This document shows, in pieces, positions 51,679 through 61,950 of a stretch of 64,000 nt of DNA. The notes below the pieces were generated by a model. It saw only the letters and a program-made list of their open reading frames with translations, made no database searches and had not been told where the DNA came from. A program made the translations under genes and the position numbers. The stretch is from Shewanella woodyi ATCC 51908 (GTDB taxonomy: Bacteria > Pseudomonadota > Gammaproteobacteria > Enterobacterales > Shewanellaceae), in the NCBI RefSeq assembly GCF_000019525.1, contig NC_010506.1, forward strand, positions 3,472,001 through 3,536,000. The letters run 5' to 3'. Each line of letters starts with the position of its first letter. Within the stretch, counting starts at the first letter, position 1.

Positions 51679-51941
51679 GTTTCACTCAACCCCACAGGCA
51701 CAATGATCACACAATCAACTACAGGTCGAGCCAAGCCGCTTAATTGGCAGTGAGGAGATCTACCGCCCAAATGCCACAAAAAACGTGACAAGCCAGCTAC
51801 GCAATTAATATGCCGACCCCATGTTTATTTAGGGATCCCTGTATAAGTTGTTAACTGGATCTCAAATAGCTTAATCACCTGATTCAAGAATATTGATACT
51901 TAATGAAGATAGCTCATCTCTGTGTTAATATTTATGAGGTA

Positions 51942-51958
51942 AATTGGTCTTACCAATT
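51942..51958. promoter_or_regulatory. PdhR-type operator upstream of the DUF3360 gene
   Basis: AATTGGTCTTACCAATT is a perfect match to the palindrome AATTGGTnnnACCAATT recognised by the pyruvate-responsive GntR regulator PdhR. TTAATAT lies exactly 10 bp before it, as at pflB, consistent with an operator overlapping the transcription start. Confidence 0.8.
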
Positions 51959-52155
51959 AAACCGGAATTGTAAGGGAAGACAACTGCATACCAACCAGAG
52001 CCAGCTCCATGCTCTGCCACATCATGCAGGTAAATTAACTCTGTAATTATAGTGCAGCTAATCGAGCGCCTAATACATGGGTCAATACTCAAGGATCATT
52101 AAAGTTGTCATCGCAATAGATGAATCACTATGTTCTTCTCGGAGAATGAGAAATT

Positions 52156-53688
52156 ATGTCAGAAACAGTGAAAAACGAACAAATCGAAGACTCAACGAAA
52201 TCCTATCGAGAGCTTCACCGCCCTGCATCTGAGTTTGAAACTCGCGAAGAGTATTTAGACCATGAGCTAAAAATCATGAAGCCTAAGCGCTGGGGCTTAA
52301 ACCTACCTGGCCGCGATTTCCGATTTGAATGGGAAGACCTTGTACCCGCTATCGCAGGTACCATTGGTATTACCGTAATGTACTCAGCTGTTATGGCGGC
52401 ATGGGCTGCTGGTCTGACAGAGAGATGGGATCATATCAATCTTGGGGCTGACTTTGCGATTCAAGTTGTCCGCGTCGAGATGCTGATCCCTGCACTACTT
52501 TTCTGCATTATCAGCTCAGGCTTTATCAACCCTAAAGCAAACTTAGCGGGTAACCACGGCCCTATGATCCCACTTATCGGTGCAATCGCACTGGCAGGGG
52601 CTCACCCATTAGCATTGGCTATCTTACTGGGTCTGTTTGGACTCATGCTCAGCTACTTTAAGGGAGGCTCTAAACTCGTTAACCTCACCAGTAGTGGCGT
52701 TGCCGGTGGCTTGCTGGTCTTCTTAGGCTTTATGGGTGCTAAGAGTCAGATCACTTCACTCTTTGATTGGGCTGGTAGCTTACAATCAAAGCACCAACTG
52801 GATTATAGCTTAGGTTATGTCGCCTTCTTTATCCTGTTAGCAAACGTGATCCTCTACGCTTACTTGGCAAAAGTGGGTAAACGTTGGTTAGCGATCCCAC
52901 TGTGTTCAATCGCCGCTATTGCGTTGGCTTTTGGCTTAGGTGCCGGATTGGATCTGCAGTTTATCACTGAGCCAGGTATCCCGAATCTAAACCCTGTTTA
53001 CTGGTGGGGTTCAACTGAACATGGCTGGCAGTTAGGTTTACCTAACATGCAACACTTTATCGCCTCTCTTCCATTTGCAATCTTGGCCGTTGCCATGTGG
53101 TCTCCAGACTTCTTGGGACACCGTATTTTCCAGGAGTTGAACTACCCTAAAGGCACTGACAAGGTACTGATGGATGTTGATGACACTATGACCACCTGTT
53201 CACTACGTCAAATCGTAGGTACAGCAGTCGGTGGCGGTAACATCACTTCATCTTGGGGTACTTATATGATCCCTGCAGCGATCGCTAAACGCCCAATTCC
53301 AGCAGGTGCGATCTTGCTCGGTATCATGTGTATTGCAGTGGCCATTATTGGTTATCCAATGGATGTCACTGTATGGCGACCTGTTATGTCAATCGCACTG
53401 CTTGTTGGTGTGTTCTTGCCACTACTTGAAGCAGGTATGCAGATGGTAAAAGACACTCAAAACAGTCAAGCGGCGGGGATCTGTATTTTTGCCTCTTTCG
53501 TTGCCAACCCTGTTTTAGCATGGGCATTAACTATGTTCTTGGACAACAACGGACTTATCGGTGATAAAGAGCGTGCAAAAACTCTCTCCGTCACTGACCG
53601 TTTAGTCATTCCAGGCCTTGCTTTTGTTATCTGTTTAGCCGCTATGTTAGCAGTAGGCATGATCACAGGGATCCCAGCGCTTCTATAA
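52156..53688 (+). CDS. DUF3360 multi-pass membrane protein, putative transporter
   Basis: The 510-residue protein has a ~65-residue soluble N-terminus (TREEYLDHELKIMKPKRWGLNLPGRDFRFEWEDL) and about 12-14 membrane helices. I recognise it as DUF3360, a family of uncharacterised proteins of marine gammaproteobacteria. A half-helix-like motif GGGNITSSWGTYMIPAAIAKRPIPAGAI recalls the binding-site region of UraA/SulP-type 7+7 transporters, but that is inference. It lies between focA and pflB, and its upstream operator is identical to that of pflB, suggesting a role with pyruvate or a fermentation product. SD CGGAGAATGAG precedes the ATG. Confidence 0.75.
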   Translation: MSETVKNEQIEDSTKSYRELHRPASEFETREEYLDHELKIMKPKRWGLNLPGRDFRFEWEDLVPAIAGTIGITVMYSAVMAAWAAGLTERWDHINLGADFAIQVVRVEMLIPALLFCIISSGFINPKANLAGNHGPMIPLIGAIALAGAHPLALAILLGLFGLMLSYFKGGSKLVNLTSSGVAGGLLVFLGFMGAKSQITSLFDWAGSLQSKHQLDYSLGYVAFFILLANVILYAYLAKVGKRWLAIPLCSIAAIALAFGLGAGLDLQFITEPGIPNLNPVYWWGSTEHGWQLGLPNMQHFIASLPFAILAVAMWSPDFLGHRIFQELNYPKGTDKVLMDVDDTMTTCSLRQIVGTAVGGGNITSSWGTYMIPAAIAKRPIPAGAILLGIMCIAVAIIGYPMDVTVWRPVMSIALLVGVFLPLLEAGMQMVKDTQNSQAAGICIFASFVANPVLAWALTMFLDNNGLIGDKERAKTLSVTDRLVIPGLAFVICLAAMLAVGMITGIPALL

Positions 53689-53696
53689 CAGGAGTG

Positions 53697-53727
53697 TTAA
53701 TGGCGGGAGGGGTTTTCCCGCCATTAA
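53697..53727 (+). terminator. Stem-loop after the DUF3360 gene
   Basis: Perfect 12-bp arms TTAATGGCGGGA / TCCCGCCATTAA around GGGGTTT, 9 bp after the stop. There is no U tract on the plus strand (AAAACACC follows), so it may act as an mRNA 3'-end stabiliser or a partial terminator. Confidence 0.55.
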
Positions 53728-53891
53728 AAACACCTAAGATTAATATCAGTTTTAGTGATGACGATAAACTCACAAGATAGAGAGATAATTCTCGATTAAG
53801 ACTGTGGCAAACACGCGACAGCAGCTTGCTATCAAGTTTTAGCAGATATGTTAACTGCTGCAACATGGGCGACTTGTCATTGCTGGTTTAA

Positions 53892-53920
53892 CTGACATTA
53901 GTGCTAGGTGCAAACATTAT
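53892..53920 (+). promoter_or_regulatory. Candidate upstream pflB promoter
   Basis: CTGACA and CATTAT, each 5/6 to consensus, are separated by exactly 17 bp. It would start transcription near 53927, ~330 nt before pflB and ~100 nt upstream of the PdhR operator, implying a long leader. Confidence 0.4.
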
Positions 53921-54025
53921 TTTAGTTAAAAACTGATGCATGGATAACAGTTTTTGAATTAATAGACCAAAAGCTCAGGTATTAAGATGCAGGCTATCTC
54001 TGCTTATGTTAATATAACTATGGTT

Positions 54026-54042
54026 AATTGGTCTTACCAATT
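54026..54042. promoter_or_regulatory. PdhR-type operator upstream of pflB
   Basis: The 17-bp sequence AATTGGTCTTACCAATT is identical to the operator at 51942-51958, including the CTT centre. TTAATAT is again exactly 10 bp upstream. Pyruvate relieves PdhR repression in E. coli (established knowledge), so induction of pflB by pyruvate is inferred. Confidence 0.82.
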
Positions 54043-54044
54043 TT

Positions 54045-54126
54045 CTGATAACCGATATTCATTAAGAACGGATCATTTTCATATCGGTATCAGATCGACA
54101 GATTCACTCCGAGGCTAACACCTCGG
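54045..54126 (+). other. Structured 5' leader of pflB
   Basis: Immediately after the operator come a long imperfect stem (CTGATAACCGATAT / ATATCGGTATCAG; 54045-54058, 54081-54093) and a 6-bp stem CCGAGG / CCTCGG (54109-54114, 54121-54126). They lie ~130-215 nt before the pflB start and could influence mRNA stability or translation. No riboswitch class is recognised. Confidence 0.45.
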
Positions 54127-54260
54127 AAACCAGTTTCCTCCTCCAGAGAATACTGTGAGGAAGCTTTTTAAGACTTAGCTATTGGTATATCGGTCCCTTG
54201 CTTTCTAAAGCCAACGTCGATAACCAATAACATCTATCTCAACCAAAAGGTATTTGTACG

Positions 54261-56543
54261 ATGACCGAAAAAACTGAACAGTTTGCAAACGCATGGGAAG
54301 GCTTTACTTCTGGCGACTGGAAAACTGAAGTCAACGTTCGTGACTTTATCCAAGCTAACTACACTCCTTACGAGGGTGATGAATCTTTCCTAGCTGGCGC
54401 AACATCTGCTACTACTCAGCTTTGGGACAAAGTAATGGTAGGGATCAAACAGGAAAACGCGACTCACGCACCTGTTGATTTCGATACCGAAAAAGTCTCA
54501 ACAATCACTTCACACGAAGCTGGCTACATCGAGCAAGAGCTTGAAACCATTGTAGGTCTACAGACTGAAGCACCACTTAAACGTGCAATGTTGCCTAATG
54601 GCGGCATCCGTATGGTCGAAGGTTCTTGTAAAGCCTATGGCCGTGAGCTAAACGCAGACGTTAAATACGTTTACTCTGAGCTACGTAAGACTCACAACCA
54701 AGGTGTGTTCGACATCTACACCCCAGAAATAATGGGTTGCCGTAAGTCAGGTATCCTAACAGGTTTACCTGATGCATACGGTCGTGGTCGTATCATCGGT
54801 GATTACCGTCGTATCGCGCTTTACGGTATCGACTACCTAATGGCCGACAAGTTTGCTCAGTTTGGTTCACTTCAAGCAGGTTTTGAAGCTGGTGAAGACC
54901 TCTCTTACACTATGCAACTTCGTGAAGAGATCGCAGAGCAACACCGTGCACTTGGTCAAATGAAGAAGATGGCTGCAAGCTACGGTTTCGACATCTCTCT
55001 ACCAGCTACCAATGCAAAAGAAGCAATTCAGTGGACCTACTTCGGCTACCTAGCTGCAGTTAAGAGCCAAAATGGCGCGGCGATGTCTCTTGGTCGTACT
55101 TCAAGCTTCCTTGATATCTTCATCGAGCGCGACATCAAAAATGGCGTGATCACTGAAGAGCAAGCTCAAGAGATGGTTGACCATTTTGTCATGAAGCTTC
55201 GTATGGTTCGTTTCTTACGTACACCTGAATACGATGAGCTATTCTCTGGTGACCCAATCTGGGCTACAGAGTCTATCGCAGGTATGGGTCTAGATGGCCG
55301 TACTTTAGTGACTAAGTCTAGCTTCCGTTTCTTGCACACCCTATACAACATGGGTCCAAGTCCAGAGCCAAACATCACTGTACTATGGTCTGAAAAACTA
55401 CCTTTAGACTTCAAGAAGTACTGTGCAAAAGTCTCTATCGACACTAGCTCAATCCAGTACGAAAACGACGATCTAATGCGTCCTGACTTCGAGTCTGATG
55501 ACTATGCTATCGCTTGTTGTGTAAGCCCAATGGTTGTGGGTAAGCACATGCAGTTCTTCGGCGCACGCGCTAACTTAGCTAAAACTATGCTTTATGCCAT
55601 CAACGGCGGTGTAGATGAGAAACTTAAGACTCAAATTGGTCCTAAGTTCGATGCTATCACATCTGAAGTTCTAGATTTTGATGACGTTATGGGCCGCTTG
55701 GATAACATGATGGATTGGTTAGCAGTACAATATGTGACTGCACTTAACTCTATCCACTTCATGCACGACAAGTACTCTTATGAAGCAGCCTTGATGGCAC
55801 TTCATGACCGTGACGTACGTCGTACTATGGCTTGTGGTATTGCGGGTCTTTCAATCGCAGCTGACTCACTTTCAGCAATTAAGTTTGCACAAGTTAAGCC
55901 AGTTCGTGACGAAAATGGCATCGCTGTTGATTTCAAAATCGAGGGTGATTACCCTAAATTTGGTAACAACGACCCACGTGTTGACGATCTAGCAACTGAG
56001 CTTGTAGAGCGCTTTATGGCTAAGATCCGTAACATGAAGATGTACCGTAACGCTATCCCAACTCAGTCAATTCTTACTATCACTTCTAACGTTGTGTACG
56101 GTAAGAAAACCGGTACGACTCCAGACGGTCGTCCAGCTGGTGCACCATTTGCTCCGGGCGCAAACCCAATGCATGGTCGTGACGAGAAAGGCGCTGTTGC
56201 ATCATTAACTTCTGTTGCTAAGCTCCCATTTGCACACGCTCAAGACGGTATCTCTTATACCTTCTCTATCGTGCCAAATGCGCTAGGTAAAGATGAAGAT
56301 GGCCGTCGTGCTAACTTAGCAGCACTGATGGATGGTTACTTCGCTCACAGTGATACTCGCGAAGGTGGTCAACACCTAAACGTTAACGTGATGAATCGTG
56401 AAATGCTTGAAGATGCTGTGGTTAACCCAGAGAAATATCCTCAACTTACGATCCGTGTATCTGGTTATGCAGTTCGCTTCAATGCACTGACTCCAGAGCA
56501 GCAGCAAGACGTTATCACTCGTACCTTCACTAAAGGTATGTAA
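54261..56543 (+). CDS. pflB: Pyruvate formate-lyase (formate C-acetyltransferase)
   Basis: The 760-residue glycyl-radical enzyme converts pyruvate and CoA to acetyl-CoA and formate under anaerobic conditions. The catalytic cysteine pair is C419-C420 ([11 protein letters not shown]), and the radical glycine is G735 in [13 protein letters not shown] near the C-terminus. Length equals that of E. coli PflB (760). Codons are notably regular, as expected of a highly expressed gene. The gene has its own long leader with a PdhR operator, and pflA follows ~200 bp downstream after two stem-loops, allowing more pflB than pflA mRNA. Confidence 0.98.
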   Translation: MTEKTEQFANAWEGFTSGDWKTEVNVRDFIQANYTPYEGDESFLAGATSATTQLWDKVMVGIKQENATHAPVDFDTEKVSTITSHEAGYIEQELETIVGLQTEAPLKRAMLPNGGIRMVEGSCKAYGRELNADVKYVYSELRKTHNQGVFDIYTPEIMGCRKSGILTGLPDAYGRGRIIGDYRRIALYGIDYLMADKFAQFGSLQAGFEAGEDLSYTMQLREEIAEQHRALGQMKKMAASYGFDISLPATNAKEAIQWTYFGYLAAVKSQNGAAMSLGRTSSFLDIFIERDIKNGVITEEQAQEMVDHFVMKLRMVRFLRTPEYDELFSGDPIWATESIAGMGLDGRTLVTKSSFRFLHTLYNMGPSPEPNITVLWSEKLPLDFKKYCAKVSIDTSSIQYENDDLMRPDFESDDYAIACCVSPMVVGKHMQFFGARANLAKTMLYAINGGVDEKLKTQIGPKFDAITSEVLDFDDVMGRLDNMMDWLAVQYVTALNSIHFMHDKYSYEAALMALHDRDVRRTMACGIAGLSIAADSLSAIKFAQVKPVRDENGIAVDFKIEGDYPKFGNNDPRVDDLATELVERFMAKIRNMKMYRNAIPTQSILTITSNVVYGKKTGTTPDGRPAGAPFAPGANPMHGRDEKGAVASLTSVAKLPFAHAQDGISYTFSIVPNALGKDEDGRRANLAALMDGYFAHSDTREGGQHLNVNVMNREMLEDAVVNPEKYPQLTIRVSGYAVRFNALTPEQQQDVITRTFTKGM

Positions 56544-56588
56544 TCACCATTATCTTTGATAGATAAAGGTAAATAACGGCGATAACTT

Positions 56589-56609
56589 GGCTGCACCTCT
56601 TGTGCAGCC
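56589..56609 (+). terminator. First stem-loop between pflB and pflA
   Basis: GGCTGCAC / GTGCAGCC around CTCTT. No U tract follows; it probably stabilises the pflB 3' end or slows transcription into pflA. Confidence 0.45.
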
Positions 56610-56610
56610 G

Positions 56611-56670
56611 ATACCCAAACTGTTCTCGATGCGAATTAAGCATTATGTAACAGTTTGGGTATATTTATTT
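56611..56670 (+). terminator. Second, long stem-loop between pflB and pflA
   Basis: Perfect 14-bp arms ATACCCAAACTGTT / AACAGTTTGGGTAT (56611-56624, 56649-56662) with a 24-nt loop, followed by ATTTATTT. It could be a terminator with partial read-through or a repeated extragenic palindrome. Confidence 0.5.
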
Positions 56671-56741
56671 AAAACTTAAGATTGTGGCTTGAAAGCTAAA
56701 GTTGCAATATTAAGAATTCAGCGTATACATATGGAGTCACA

Positions 56742-57482
56742 ATGGCAGTAACTGGTCGGATCCACTCATTGGAATCCTTTGGCACCGTAGATGGTCCAGG
56801 CATAAGGTTTATCACTTTTATGCAGGGCTGCTTAATGCGTTGTCAGTACTGTCACAATCGCGATACTTGGGATCTTCACGGCGGAAAAGATATTGAAGTT
56901 GAAGAGCTAATGTCGCAGATAATCAGCTACCGCCCTTTTCTTGAATCCAGCGGTGGTGGAGTGACAGCCAGTGGTGGTGAAGCTATTTTACAAGCGGAAT
57001 TCGTTTCAGCTCTTTTTGAAGCTTGTAAGAAAGAAGGCATTCACACTTGTCTCGATACCAATGGTTTTGTCAGAAAATATACCCCAATTATCGATGAGCT
57101 CCTCGACAATACTGATTTAGTTTTACTGGATATAAAACATATTGACGACCAACGTCATATCGACCTCACTAAGGTCAGTAACCACCGCACTTTACAGTTT
57201 GCAGAGCACCTGCATAAGCGCCAGCAAAAAACTTGGATACGCTATGTGGTAGTGGGTGGATACACAGATGATATCGATTCAGCGAAAAAACTGGCCGACT
57301 TCCTGAAACCTATGACTAACGTAGAAAAAGTCGAGCTGCTTCCCTACCACGAGCTAGGTAAACATAAATGGGAAGCGATGGGAGAGGAGTATGAGCTTAA
57401 TGATATCTCCCCTCCTTCTGGTGAAACGATGGAACAGATTAAGAAAGTCTTTGTAGATGCAGGCTTAAACGCCATCTATTAA
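56742..57482 (+). CDS. pflA: Pyruvate formate-lyase activating enzyme
   Basis: The 246-residue radical-SAM enzyme generates the glycyl radical on PflB using SAM and a [4Fe-4S] cluster. The cluster ligands are C30, C34 and C37 in [17 protein letters not shown], followed by [15 protein letters not shown] (SAM-binding GGE motif). Length equals E. coli PflA (246). It is downstream of pflB on the same strand and may have read-through or separate promoter control, given the two stem-loops in the gap. Confidence 0.97.
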   Translation: MAVTGRIHSLESFGTVDGPGIRFITFMQGCLMRCQYCHNRDTWDLHGGKDIEVEELMSQIISYRPFLESSGGGVTASGGEAILQAEFVSALFEACKKEGIHTCLDTNGFVRKYTPIIDELLDNTDLVLLDIKHIDDQRHIDLTKVSNHRTLQFAEHLHKRQQKTWIRYVVVGGYTDDIDSAKKLADFLKPMTNVEKVELLPYHELGKHKWEAMGEEYELNDISPPSGETMEQIKKVFVDAGLNAIY

Positions 57483-57516
57483 GCAGTTTGAGATAGAGCA
57501 GTATTGAACGAGGAAA

Positions 57517-57960
57517 TTAAAGCTCTTCCCAATACTGCTCATCTAGACGTTCGAATGCCGCTTTAAGAATAAGCGCCATATCGAAATAACACGCTTTAGG
57601 TCCTAGTGGGCGGCAACTGATCCCCATGGCGATCATTTTAGTGGTCAACTTATCGCACCACTCAAGCAAAGTTAAAGGTAGCGGATGGCGTGAGCGCCAA
57701 CCCAACCACAGTAAGCCCTGAATAGGCAAGCTAATAAAAAACAACCCCAATGTTATGGCTTGAGGAAGAAATTCCCAACCATGGATATACAGCTGACTCG
57801 CTGCAGCCAGTAGTGCCAAGATTGGCATAACAGGCAAAGCGATCTGAGTCGCGCGAATAACGCGATACTCAGGAAAATAGAAACTGAGTTGTCTGACCAT
57901 AGGCCAAGTTTTCATATATTGACGACCTTGACCCAATGTTTTGAGAACTTGAATGCGCAA
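57517..57960 (-). CDS. yfbV: UPF0208 membrane protein YfbV
   Basis: The 147-residue protein has two membrane helices (~43-61 and ~68-90). The N-terminal GQGRQYMKTWPMVRQL and central LPIQGLLWLGWRSRHPLP match the YfbV/UPF0208 family. E. coli YfbV has been linked to the Ter macrodomain and lies next to ackA-pta, exactly as here (divergent from ackA). The start is taken as TTG at 57960 because the conserved region begins only ~10 residues later and no upstream ATG is in frame; the true start is uncertain. Its role in fermentation, if any, is unknown. Confidence 0.88.
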   Translation of the reverse strand: MRIQVLKTLGQGRQYMKTWPMVRQLSFYFPEYRVIRATQIALPVMPILALLAAASQLYIHGWEFLPQAITLGLFFISLPIQGLLWLGWRSRHPLPLTLLEWCDKLTTKMIAMGISCRPLGPKACYFDMALILKAAFERLDEQYWEEL

Positions 57961-58154
57961 AGGTTACACCGATTGAATGGGATACTGCTTTTACAATAGC
58001 ACACGCAATGATAGAGCCCCAAGGCATTTGCGCGCTAAATGAGTAGTTCCTTCGCTCTGAACTCAGAGCACTTCTAGCGGCTTCGGTATTTTTACCAATG
58101 AAGTCATTATTGTTCAGTGACAAACGTTCACTACATTGTAAAAAGGTTTTAAAG

Positions 58155-59351
58155 ATGTCAAATAAACTGGTATTGGTACTTAACTGCGGTAGCTCGTCAT
58201 TAAAATTTGCGATTATCGACGCCCTTACAGGTGATGACCAGATCTCAGGTCTTGCTGAGTGTTTTGGCCTTGAAGACGCTAAGATTAAATGGAAAGTTAA
58301 TGGTGTTAAGCATGACGCTAGCTTAGGTGCCTTCTCATCTCACCGTGAAGCGGTTGAGTTTATTGTTAAAGATGTTCTTGGTGCGCACCCAGAGATCGCA
58401 TCTCAGATCCAAGCTATCGGACACCGTGTTGTTCACGGCGGCGAGAAGTTCACCCAATCTGTGATCATCGATGAAAGCGTAGTCCAAGGTATTGAAGATT
58501 GTGCAGCCCTAGCTCCACTTCACAACCCGGCTCACCTGATCGGTATTCGTGCCGCTCAAGCTTCATTCCCGCAGCTTCCGCAAGTTGCTGTATTTGATAC
58601 TGCTTTCCATCAGACTATGCCTGAAAAAGCCTTCATCTACGCACTTCCATACAAGCTATACCGTGAAAACAGCATCCGTCGTTACGGCATGCACGGCACC
58701 AGCCACCTATTCATTAGCCGTGAAGCGGCTAAAGCTATGGGTAAGAACATTGAAGATAGCAACATCATCTGTGCTCACCTAGGTAACGGCGCATCAGTAA
58801 CTGCAATTAAAGGCGGTAAGAGTGTTGATACCTCTATGGGTATGACACCGCTTGAAGGTTTGGTAATGGGTACTCGTTGTGGCGATATCGACCCATCAAT
58901 CATTCACCACCTAGTTGACCGTTTAGGTTACACCTTAGATGAAGTCAACAACCTGATGAACAAGCAAAGTGGTCTGTTAGGTATTTCTGAGCTAACTAAC
59001 GATTGCCGTGGTATCGAAGAGGGTTACAGCGAAGGCCATAAAGGCGCAACGTTAGCACTTGAGATCTTCTGCTACCGCTTAGCTAAATACATCGCTTCTT
59101 ACACTGTACCGTTAGGACGTTTAGATGCAGTTGTATTTACCGGTGGTATCGGTGAAAACTCTGACCTTATCCGCGCTAAAGTACTTAACTTGCTTGAGAT
59201 CTTCAACTTTGAAGTTGATGATGAGCGCAACAAGGCAGCTCGCTTTGGTAACCAAGGTCAGATCACAACTGATAACGGCACTATCGCTATGGTTATCCCA
59301 ACAAATGAAGAGTGGGTTATCGCAGAAGATGCAGTACGCCTTCTGAAGTAA
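58155..59351 (+). CDS. ackA: Acetate kinase
   Basis: The 398-residue ASKHA-fold kinase makes ATP and acetate from acetyl phosphate and ADP. Signatures: [17 protein letters not shown] at the N-terminus, [40 protein letters not shown] and [10 protein letters not shown] use the ATG at 58155, preceded by AAAGG; an open frame extends 19 codons upstream without family similarity. pta begins 115 bp downstream on the same strand, so the two form the acetate branch operon. Confidence 0.98.
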   Translation: MSNKLVLVLNCGSSSLKFAIIDALTGDDQISGLAECFGLEDAKIKWKVNGVKHDASLGAFSSHREAVEFIVKDVLGAHPEIASQIQAIGHRVVHGGEKFTQSVIIDESVVQGIEDCAALAPLHNPAHLIGIRAAQASFPQLPQVAVFDTAFHQTMPEKAFIYALPYKLYRENSIRRYGMHGTSHLFISREAAKAMGKNIEDSNIICAHLGNGASVTAIKGGKSVDTSMGMTPLEGLVMGTRCGDIDPSIIHHLVDRLGYTLDEVNNLMNKQSGLLGISELTNDCRGIEEGYSEGHKGATLALEIFCYRLAKYIASYTVPLGRLDAVVFTGGIGENSDLIRAKVLNLLEIFNFEVDDERNKAARFGNQGQITTDNGTIAMVIPTNEEWVIAEDAVRLLK

Positions 59352-59466
59352 CACATTGGCCTGAAATCGCTAAGCGGTTTCAGGCCAAAACTCATTATTT
59401 TTGAGTTGCACCATACAGTTCGGCGTAGTATTACTACGCCAGTCTAAGCTTCAAACAGAGGTTTTT

Positions 59467-61608
59467 ATGTCTCGCAATATTATGCTAATCCCTATCGGCA
59501 CAGGTGTCGGTCTCACATCCATCAGTTTAGGACTCGTTCGAGCTTTTGAGCATCACGGTGTTAAAGTTCGCTTTTTCAAACCGATTGCCCAGCAGCGTCC
59601 ACAAGACAGCGGACCCGAGCGTTCAACGACTATCTTAAGTAAGTCGCCAACTGTTAACCCGCTTGAGCCTTTCGATATGGATCATGCAGAGGGACTTATT
59701 CGTGGCGATAAGACTGACGTCTTGATGGAGCAGATCATTGCTCGCGTAACGGAGAGCACTGACGACACTGAAACTCTCGTGGTTGAAGGCTTAGTTCAAA
59801 CAAGAAACCACCCGTTCTCAAGCGATATCAACTATGCTATCGCAAAATCTCTCGATGCTGACATCATCTTTGTTGCCACGCCAGGTAATGAAAGTGCTAC
59901 AGCCTTGATGAACCGTTTAGAGATCGCCCATAACAAATGGGGCGGTGTTAAGAACAAGCGTATTATCGGCGCCATGATCAATAAAATTGGTGCACCTGTT
60001 GATAACGAAGGTCGTGCACGTCCTGATCTATCTGAAGTGTTCGACCATGCAGATGTTCAGCGCCCTGACGCTGCCAGCATGTTCCAACTTCCAGGTAAGA
60101 GTTCACTGCGTATTTTAGGTAGTGTGCCTTATAACTTAGACCTTGTTGCACCTCGCGCATCGGATCTTGCTAAGCACTTAAGTGCAAAGATCATTAATGC
60201 TGGTGAGATGAACACTCGTCGTCTACGTAAAGTGACCTTCTGTGCTCGTAGTATTCCTAACATGGTTACTCACATTAAGACTGACTCACTGTTAGTTACC
60301 TCAGGCGATCGCTCTGATGTGATCGTATCAGCCTGTCTTGCAGCGATGAACGGCGTAAAAGTCGGTGCACTACTGCTAACCGGTAGTTATGAGCCAGAGC
60401 CAGAGATCATGGCATTGTGTGAGCAAGCATTCGAAACCGGTCTACCAGTATTCCTAATCGATACGAATACTTGGCAGACATCGCTAAACATTCAACGTTT
60501 CGACCATGAAGTCCCTGTTGATGACGCAGTGCGCATCGAAGAGGTTCAAGAGTATGTTGCTAGCCATATCGACCAAAACTGGATTGAAACGGCAACTAAA
60601 AACTCTCCTCGTGAGCACAGACTCTCTCCTCCTGCATTTAGATACAAACTGACTGAGCTTGCCCGTGCTGCCCGTAAAACAGTTGTACTGCCTGAAGGTC
60701 ATGACTCACGTACTATCGAAGCTGCAAGCATCTGTGCTGAACGTGGCATCGCCAAGTGTGTACTTCTTGGTAATCGTGAAGAGATCGAACGTATCGCTGC
60801 ACAACAAGGTGTCACTTTAGGTGAAGGCGTTGAGATTGTTGAGCCTGATACTGCACGTGAGCGTTATATCGAGCCTATGCTTGATCTACGTCGTCACAAA
60901 GGCCTAACTGAAGTCGTAGCCCGTGAACAACTCGGTGACAACATGGTACTAGGGACCATGATGCTAGCTCAAAATGAAGTCGACGGTATTGTCTCTGGTG
61001 CGGTAAACACCACAGCTAACACCATTCGCCCACCATTACAGTTGATTAAAACGGCCCCAGGTTCAAGTTTAGTCTCGTCAATCTTCTTTATGTTGATGCC
61101 AGATCAAGTACTGATCTACGGTGACTGTGCAATTAACCCTGATCCAAATGCCGATCAACTTGCCGATATCGCTATCCAGTCCGCAGATTCAGCCGCGGCA
61201 TTTGGTATCGAGCCACGGGTTGCAATGATCAGTTACTCTACCGGTAGTTCAGGTACTGGCTCTGATGTTGATAAGGTACGTGAAGCAACGCGTATCGCTA
61301 AAGAGAAGCGTCCAGATCTGATCATCGATGGTCCATTGCAGTATGATGCTGCGGTTATGCCAAATGTTGCTCAATCTAAAGCCCCTAACAGTCCTGTAGC
61401 TGGTCAAGCAACGGTATTTGTATTCCCAGACCTAAATACTGGTAATACGACATACAAAGCAGTACAGAGAAGTGCAGACCTAATCAGTATTGGCCCAATG
61501 CTTCAAGGTATGCGTAAGCCAGTTAACGACCTATCACGTGGCGCATTGGTTGACGATATCGTTTACACCATCGCATTAACGGCAATTCAGGCTTCACAAG
61601 CTGAGTAA
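59467..61608 (+). CDS. pta: Phosphate acetyltransferase (long form)
   Basis: The 713-residue enzyme converts acetyl-CoA and phosphate to acetyl phosphate. Domains: BioD/CobQ-like P-loop-fold N-terminus (~1-220, [17 protein letters not shown]), DRTGG domain (~225-340) and catalytic PTA_PTB domain (~385-713; [46 protein letters not shown]). This three-domain form is the usual one in gammaproteobacteria and allows regulation by pyruvate and NADH in E. coli. The ATG at 59467 is preceded by GAGG. A strong terminator follows. Confidence 0.98.
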   Translation: MSRNIMLIPIGTGVGLTSISLGLVRAFEHHGVKVRFFKPIAQQRPQDSGPERSTTILSKSPTVNPLEPFDMDHAEGLIRGDKTDVLMEQIIARVTESTDDTETLVVEGLVQTRNHPFSSDINYAIAKSLDADIIFVATPGNESATALMNRLEIAHNKWGGVKNKRIIGAMINKIGAPVDNEGRARPDLSEVFDHADVQRPDAASMFQLPGKSSLRILGSVPYNLDLVAPRASDLAKHLSAKIINAGEMNTRRLRKVTFCARSIPNMVTHIKTDSLLVTSGDRSDVIVSACLAAMNGVKVGALLLTGSYEPEPEIMALCEQAFETGLPVFLIDTNTWQTSLNIQRFDHEVPVDDAVRIEEVQEYVASHIDQNWIETATKNSPREHRLSPPAFRYKLTELARAARKTVVLPEGHDSRTIEAASICAERGIAKCVLLGNREEIERIAAQQGVTLGEGVEIVEPDTARERYIEPMLDLRRHKGLTEVVAREQLGDNMVLGTMMLAQNEVDGIVSGAVNTTANTIRPPLQLIKTAPGSSLVSSIFFMLMPDQVLIYGDCAINPDPNADQLADIAIQSADSAAAFGIEPRVAMISYSTGSSGTGSDVDKVREATRIAKEKRPDLIIDGPLQYDAAVMPNVAQSKAPNSPVAGQATVFVFPDLNTGNTTYKAVQRSADLISIGPMLQGMRKPVNDLSRGALVDDIVYTIALTAIQASQAE

Positions 61609-61627
61609 TTATTTCGTATGAAAATGC

Positions 61628-61657
61628 AAAAAGCCTGTCAATGACAGGCTTTTTTTA
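61628..61657 (+). terminator. Terminator after pta
   Basis: Stem AAAAAGCCTGTCA / TGACAGGCTTTTT with a minimal loop and a T7 tract, 20 bp after the pta stop. Confidence 0.92.
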
Positions 61658-61791
61658 TACTTAAAAACTGTATTTTGCTGTACAGAAACTGAATAAATAT
61701 ATTAACAGCAAGGATGCGTCACTTTTTAACCAGCAAAATAAGCGTAAAAAAATTAAAGACTTATAAGTTATGCATCTAGTCTTCAACATAC

Positions 61792-61814
61792 TTGTCCACA
61801 GATTTTGTGGATAA
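61792..61814. promoter_or_regulatory. Inverted pair of DnaA-box-like 9-mers
   Basis: TTGTCCACA (8/9 to TTATCCACA) and, on the other strand, an exact TTATCCACA (seen as TGTGGATAA) are separated by GATTT. The rest of the 342-bp gap between pta and the lipoprotein gene is AT-rich and shows only the pta terminator. Function as a DnaA titration or regulatory site is speculative. Confidence 0.4.
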
Positions 61815-61950
61815 CCATTAAAGCTTATCCTTTCAGATATGACTGATTTTCAAATTTGAGTCAAGTATTAAAATTTTGAAACAGAAAGCCTACTTGCGAA
61901 GCTCCCCTTAAATAGCGATACTTAATCCAAATCCACTCTGTATCAAGTAT

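Larger units (their letters stand above)
51232..52155. other. Long intergenic region between focA and the DUF3360 gene
   Basis: About 920 bp contain no convincing protein gene; an open frame of 111 codons on the minus strand (51335-51670) has no SD and begins inside the CRP-like site. The region holds that CRP-like site (51663-51678), a second ATGATCACA half-site (51703-51711) and the PdhR-type operator at 51942-51958. The ~200 nt after the operator would form a long 5' leader for the DUF3360 gene. Confidence 0.6.

Noticed and set aside
61780..61830. Replication origin
   Set aside because: Only two DnaA-like boxes, no AT-rich unwinding repeats beside them and no dnaA, gidA or rpmH genes nearby.
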